From contig CAYOVN010000021.1 in NCBI GenBank assembly GCA_964407425.1, forward strand, positions 1-32,043: 32,043 bases of DNA, in the 5' to 3' direction. Position numbers and translations under genes: made by a program. Positions 30,811-32,043 of the stretch are shown piece after piece (position 1 is the stretch's first letter; every line of letters begins with the position of its first letter). The notes beneath the pieces are model-generated. The model saw only the letters and a list, made by a program, of their open reading frames with translations. It searched no databases and was not told where the DNA came from. Source of the DNA: JABDNZ01 sp964407425. GTDB lineage: Bacteria; Gemmatimonadota; Gemmatimonadetes; Longimicrobiales; Gaopeijiaceae.

Positions 30811-32043
30811 TCAATCCCCCCACCTGAGCCTGTCGATCAGGTCAGGGTCCGTCTCGACGAAAAGGGTTCCAGTCCGCTCGGTCAAAACCGTCCCCGGCGG
30901 GCCCTTTCTCGGCTTTCGGACGTACTTTCTTCTGGTCCAATCCACCGGAACCACATGAGCGCTTCTGGCCCCGGAATGGAGAGCGGCGAGGACTGCCGCT
31001 TCTGTAAGGTCCCGGGCAGGGGGTGTCTCGGGTTTTCTCCAGCGTAGGATGACATGGGCTCCGGATGTCCCCCGGGCGTGGAGCCATATGTCCTCCGGGT
31101 GAGAATGGCGGAAGGTCAGGGTGTCGTTGTCCCCGGACCCTCGGCCGACCCGGATCTCCAGGCCCCCGGAGCTTTTGAACCGGCGGTAGGGAATTCGAGG
31201 GCCCTTTCCCACCCCCTTCCATCGCTTTTTCCCCCCCGATGGGGAAAGGAGGCCCCCGACCTCTTCCTCCGACGCCTCACCGGACATAAGTCCTTCCCGA
31301 AGCTCCTCCAGCTGCTCGATCCGATCGGTCGCCTTCTTGAGGAGGGGAGGAAGGCGAAGTGCAGCCCGTTCCATCCGAGCTGCTTCTTCAAAGAGGGCCT
31401 CGGCGTTCTCATGGGGGCTGAGAGATGGGTCAAGATCGAGGGTCACGTCCTCCCCTTGAAATCCTTTCAGGACGATCTGAGAAGAACCCTTCCGAACCTC
31501 TCTAAGCCGGGCCAGAAGAAGATTCGCTTGTTCCCGCTGATCCTCAGGATGGGCTGCATTGTCCATCTCCCTCTCCAGCCCCCGGGCTTTTCCTCTGGCC
31601 TGGTGAAGGGCTTTTTCCAGTCGGGCGAGAACGTTCGAGGAGACATCGTTTCTCTGCGACTCCTCCCCTTCCAACTCATCAAACGCCGCGAGTATCGACG
31701 GGAATTCAGCGTAGCTAAGATCATTTAAAACAAATGGATAAGGTTGTCGACCTCTCTTTGTTTCGAGTATGCAGGGCCTTGGTCGATCCAACTGCTGGAG
31801 CTGTTTCCAGAACCCGAAATCGGGCTCCGTGGCCCCAACCCCATCCTCGGTTTCTTTTTCCTGCCCGAGGACAGACGCAAGGTTCAGGGGAGAGGTGAAG
31901 GCCAGTCTGTCCAGAACGGCTCGGCGGTCCTCGTCTAATGCAGCAGAGGACACCAGGGTATGCCACTGGTGTTCAGAAAGAAGGGCGTCTGCCCCTGCCC
32001 GGGTGGAGGCGTTCGAAAACAGCGATACGAAAGAGCAATGGAT
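30811..32043 (-). CDS. NFACT-family protein (RqcH/FbpA-like), C-terminal part
   Basis: The frame is open to the right edge of the window, so only about the last 410 residues are seen; the GTG at 31953 is internal. Order of parts: the end of the NFACT-N domain (RPCILETKRGRQPYPF), a charged helical and coiled-coil stretch (LARLEKALHQARGKARGLEREMD through RIEQLEELREGL), then the NFACT-R/DUF814 domain with RRFKSSGGLEIRVGRG, the hallmark DIWLHARGTSGAHVILR and the DLTEAAVLAALHSGARSAHVVPVDWTRRKYVRKP segment. Bacterial RqcH binds stalled 50S subunits and adds alanine tails for ribosome quality control. Other NFACT proteins were named for fibronectin binding. Which applies cannot be settled without the N-terminus. 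It meets trpA tail-to-tail with no spacer. Confidence 0.9.
   Translation of the reverse strand: MHCSFVSLFSNASTRAGADALLSEHQWHTLVSSAALDEDRRAVLDRLAFTSPLNLASVLGQEKETEDGVGATEPDFGFWKQLQQLDRPRPCILETKRGRQPYPFVLNDLSYAEFPSILAAFDELEGEESQRNDVSSNVLARLEKALHQARGKARGLEREMDNAAHPEDQREQANLLLARLREVRKGSSQIVLKGFQGEDVTLDLDPSLSPHENAEALFEEAARMERAALRLPPLLKKATDRIEQLEELREGLMSGEASEEEVGGLLSPSGGKKRWKGVGKGPRIPYRRFKSSGGLEIRVGRGSGDNDTLTFRHSHPEDIWLHARGTSGAHVILRWRKPETPPARDLTEAAVLAALHSGARSAHVVPVDWTRRKYVRKPRKGPPGTVLTERTGTLFVETDPDLIDRLRWGD

Noticed and set aside
1..32043. Mobile element, prophage, defence island or biosynthetic cluster
   Set aside because: No transposase, integrase, restriction, toxin or synthase gene, no long terminal repeats and no attachment-site pair were seen; apart from the lipoprotein and the HEAT/HD-GYP pair, the genes are housekeeping.

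Overview
The window is a dense, high-GC (about 60% by eye) chromosomal segment of a Gram-negative bacterium. The evidence is an outer-membrane beta-barrel with a C-terminal Phe, lipoprotein signal peptides, phosphatidylethanolamine synthesis genes and a HtrA-type envelope protease. The mix of genes, a HEAT-repeat plus HD-GYP pair and a large carboxypeptidase-regulatory-like surface lipoprotein would suit Gemmatimonadota or a related lineage, but that placement is inference. I see no rRNA, tRNA, CRISPR array, transposase or phage gene.

Layout. (1) Bases 1-7105, plus strand: the tail of an unrecognised gene, an outer-membrane barrel protein, two adjacent radical-SAM tRNA methylthiotransferases (mtaB, miaB), a LapA-domain membrane protein and the DNA-uptake channel comEC. 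(2) 7235-8257: class I fructose-1,6-bisphosphatase with its own candidate promoter. (3) 8258-12030: an isolated transcription unit with a near-perfect sigma-54 type -24/-12 element, a 1138-residue lipoprotein with three tandem beta-sandwich repeats, and a strong GC-rich terminator. (4) 21815 down to 12182, minus strand: nine close-packed genes, truA, transaldolase, htrA, purB, purC, psd, pssA, purF, add. This run mixes purine synthesis and salvage with PE synthesis and envelope quality control. (5) 21932-30810: a broken-up tryptophan cluster, trpD, then lexA on the opposite strand, then trpC, trpF, trpB, then two unexpected genes (HEAT-repeat protein and HD-GYP protein), then trpA. trpE and trpG are not in the window. 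(6) 30811-32043, minus strand: the C-terminal part of a NFACT/RqcH-family protein, meeting trpA tail-to-tail with no spacer.

Most interesting points: the HEAT and HD-GYP proteins share a related N-terminal domain of about 100 residues, so they look like a dedicated signalling pair lodged between trpB and trpA. lexA splits the trp genes, and a direct repeat with an 11-bp period in the short lexA-trpC gap could be its operator. The large lipoprotein has a candidate sigma-54 promoter, a dyad just upstream and codon use unlike its neighbours.
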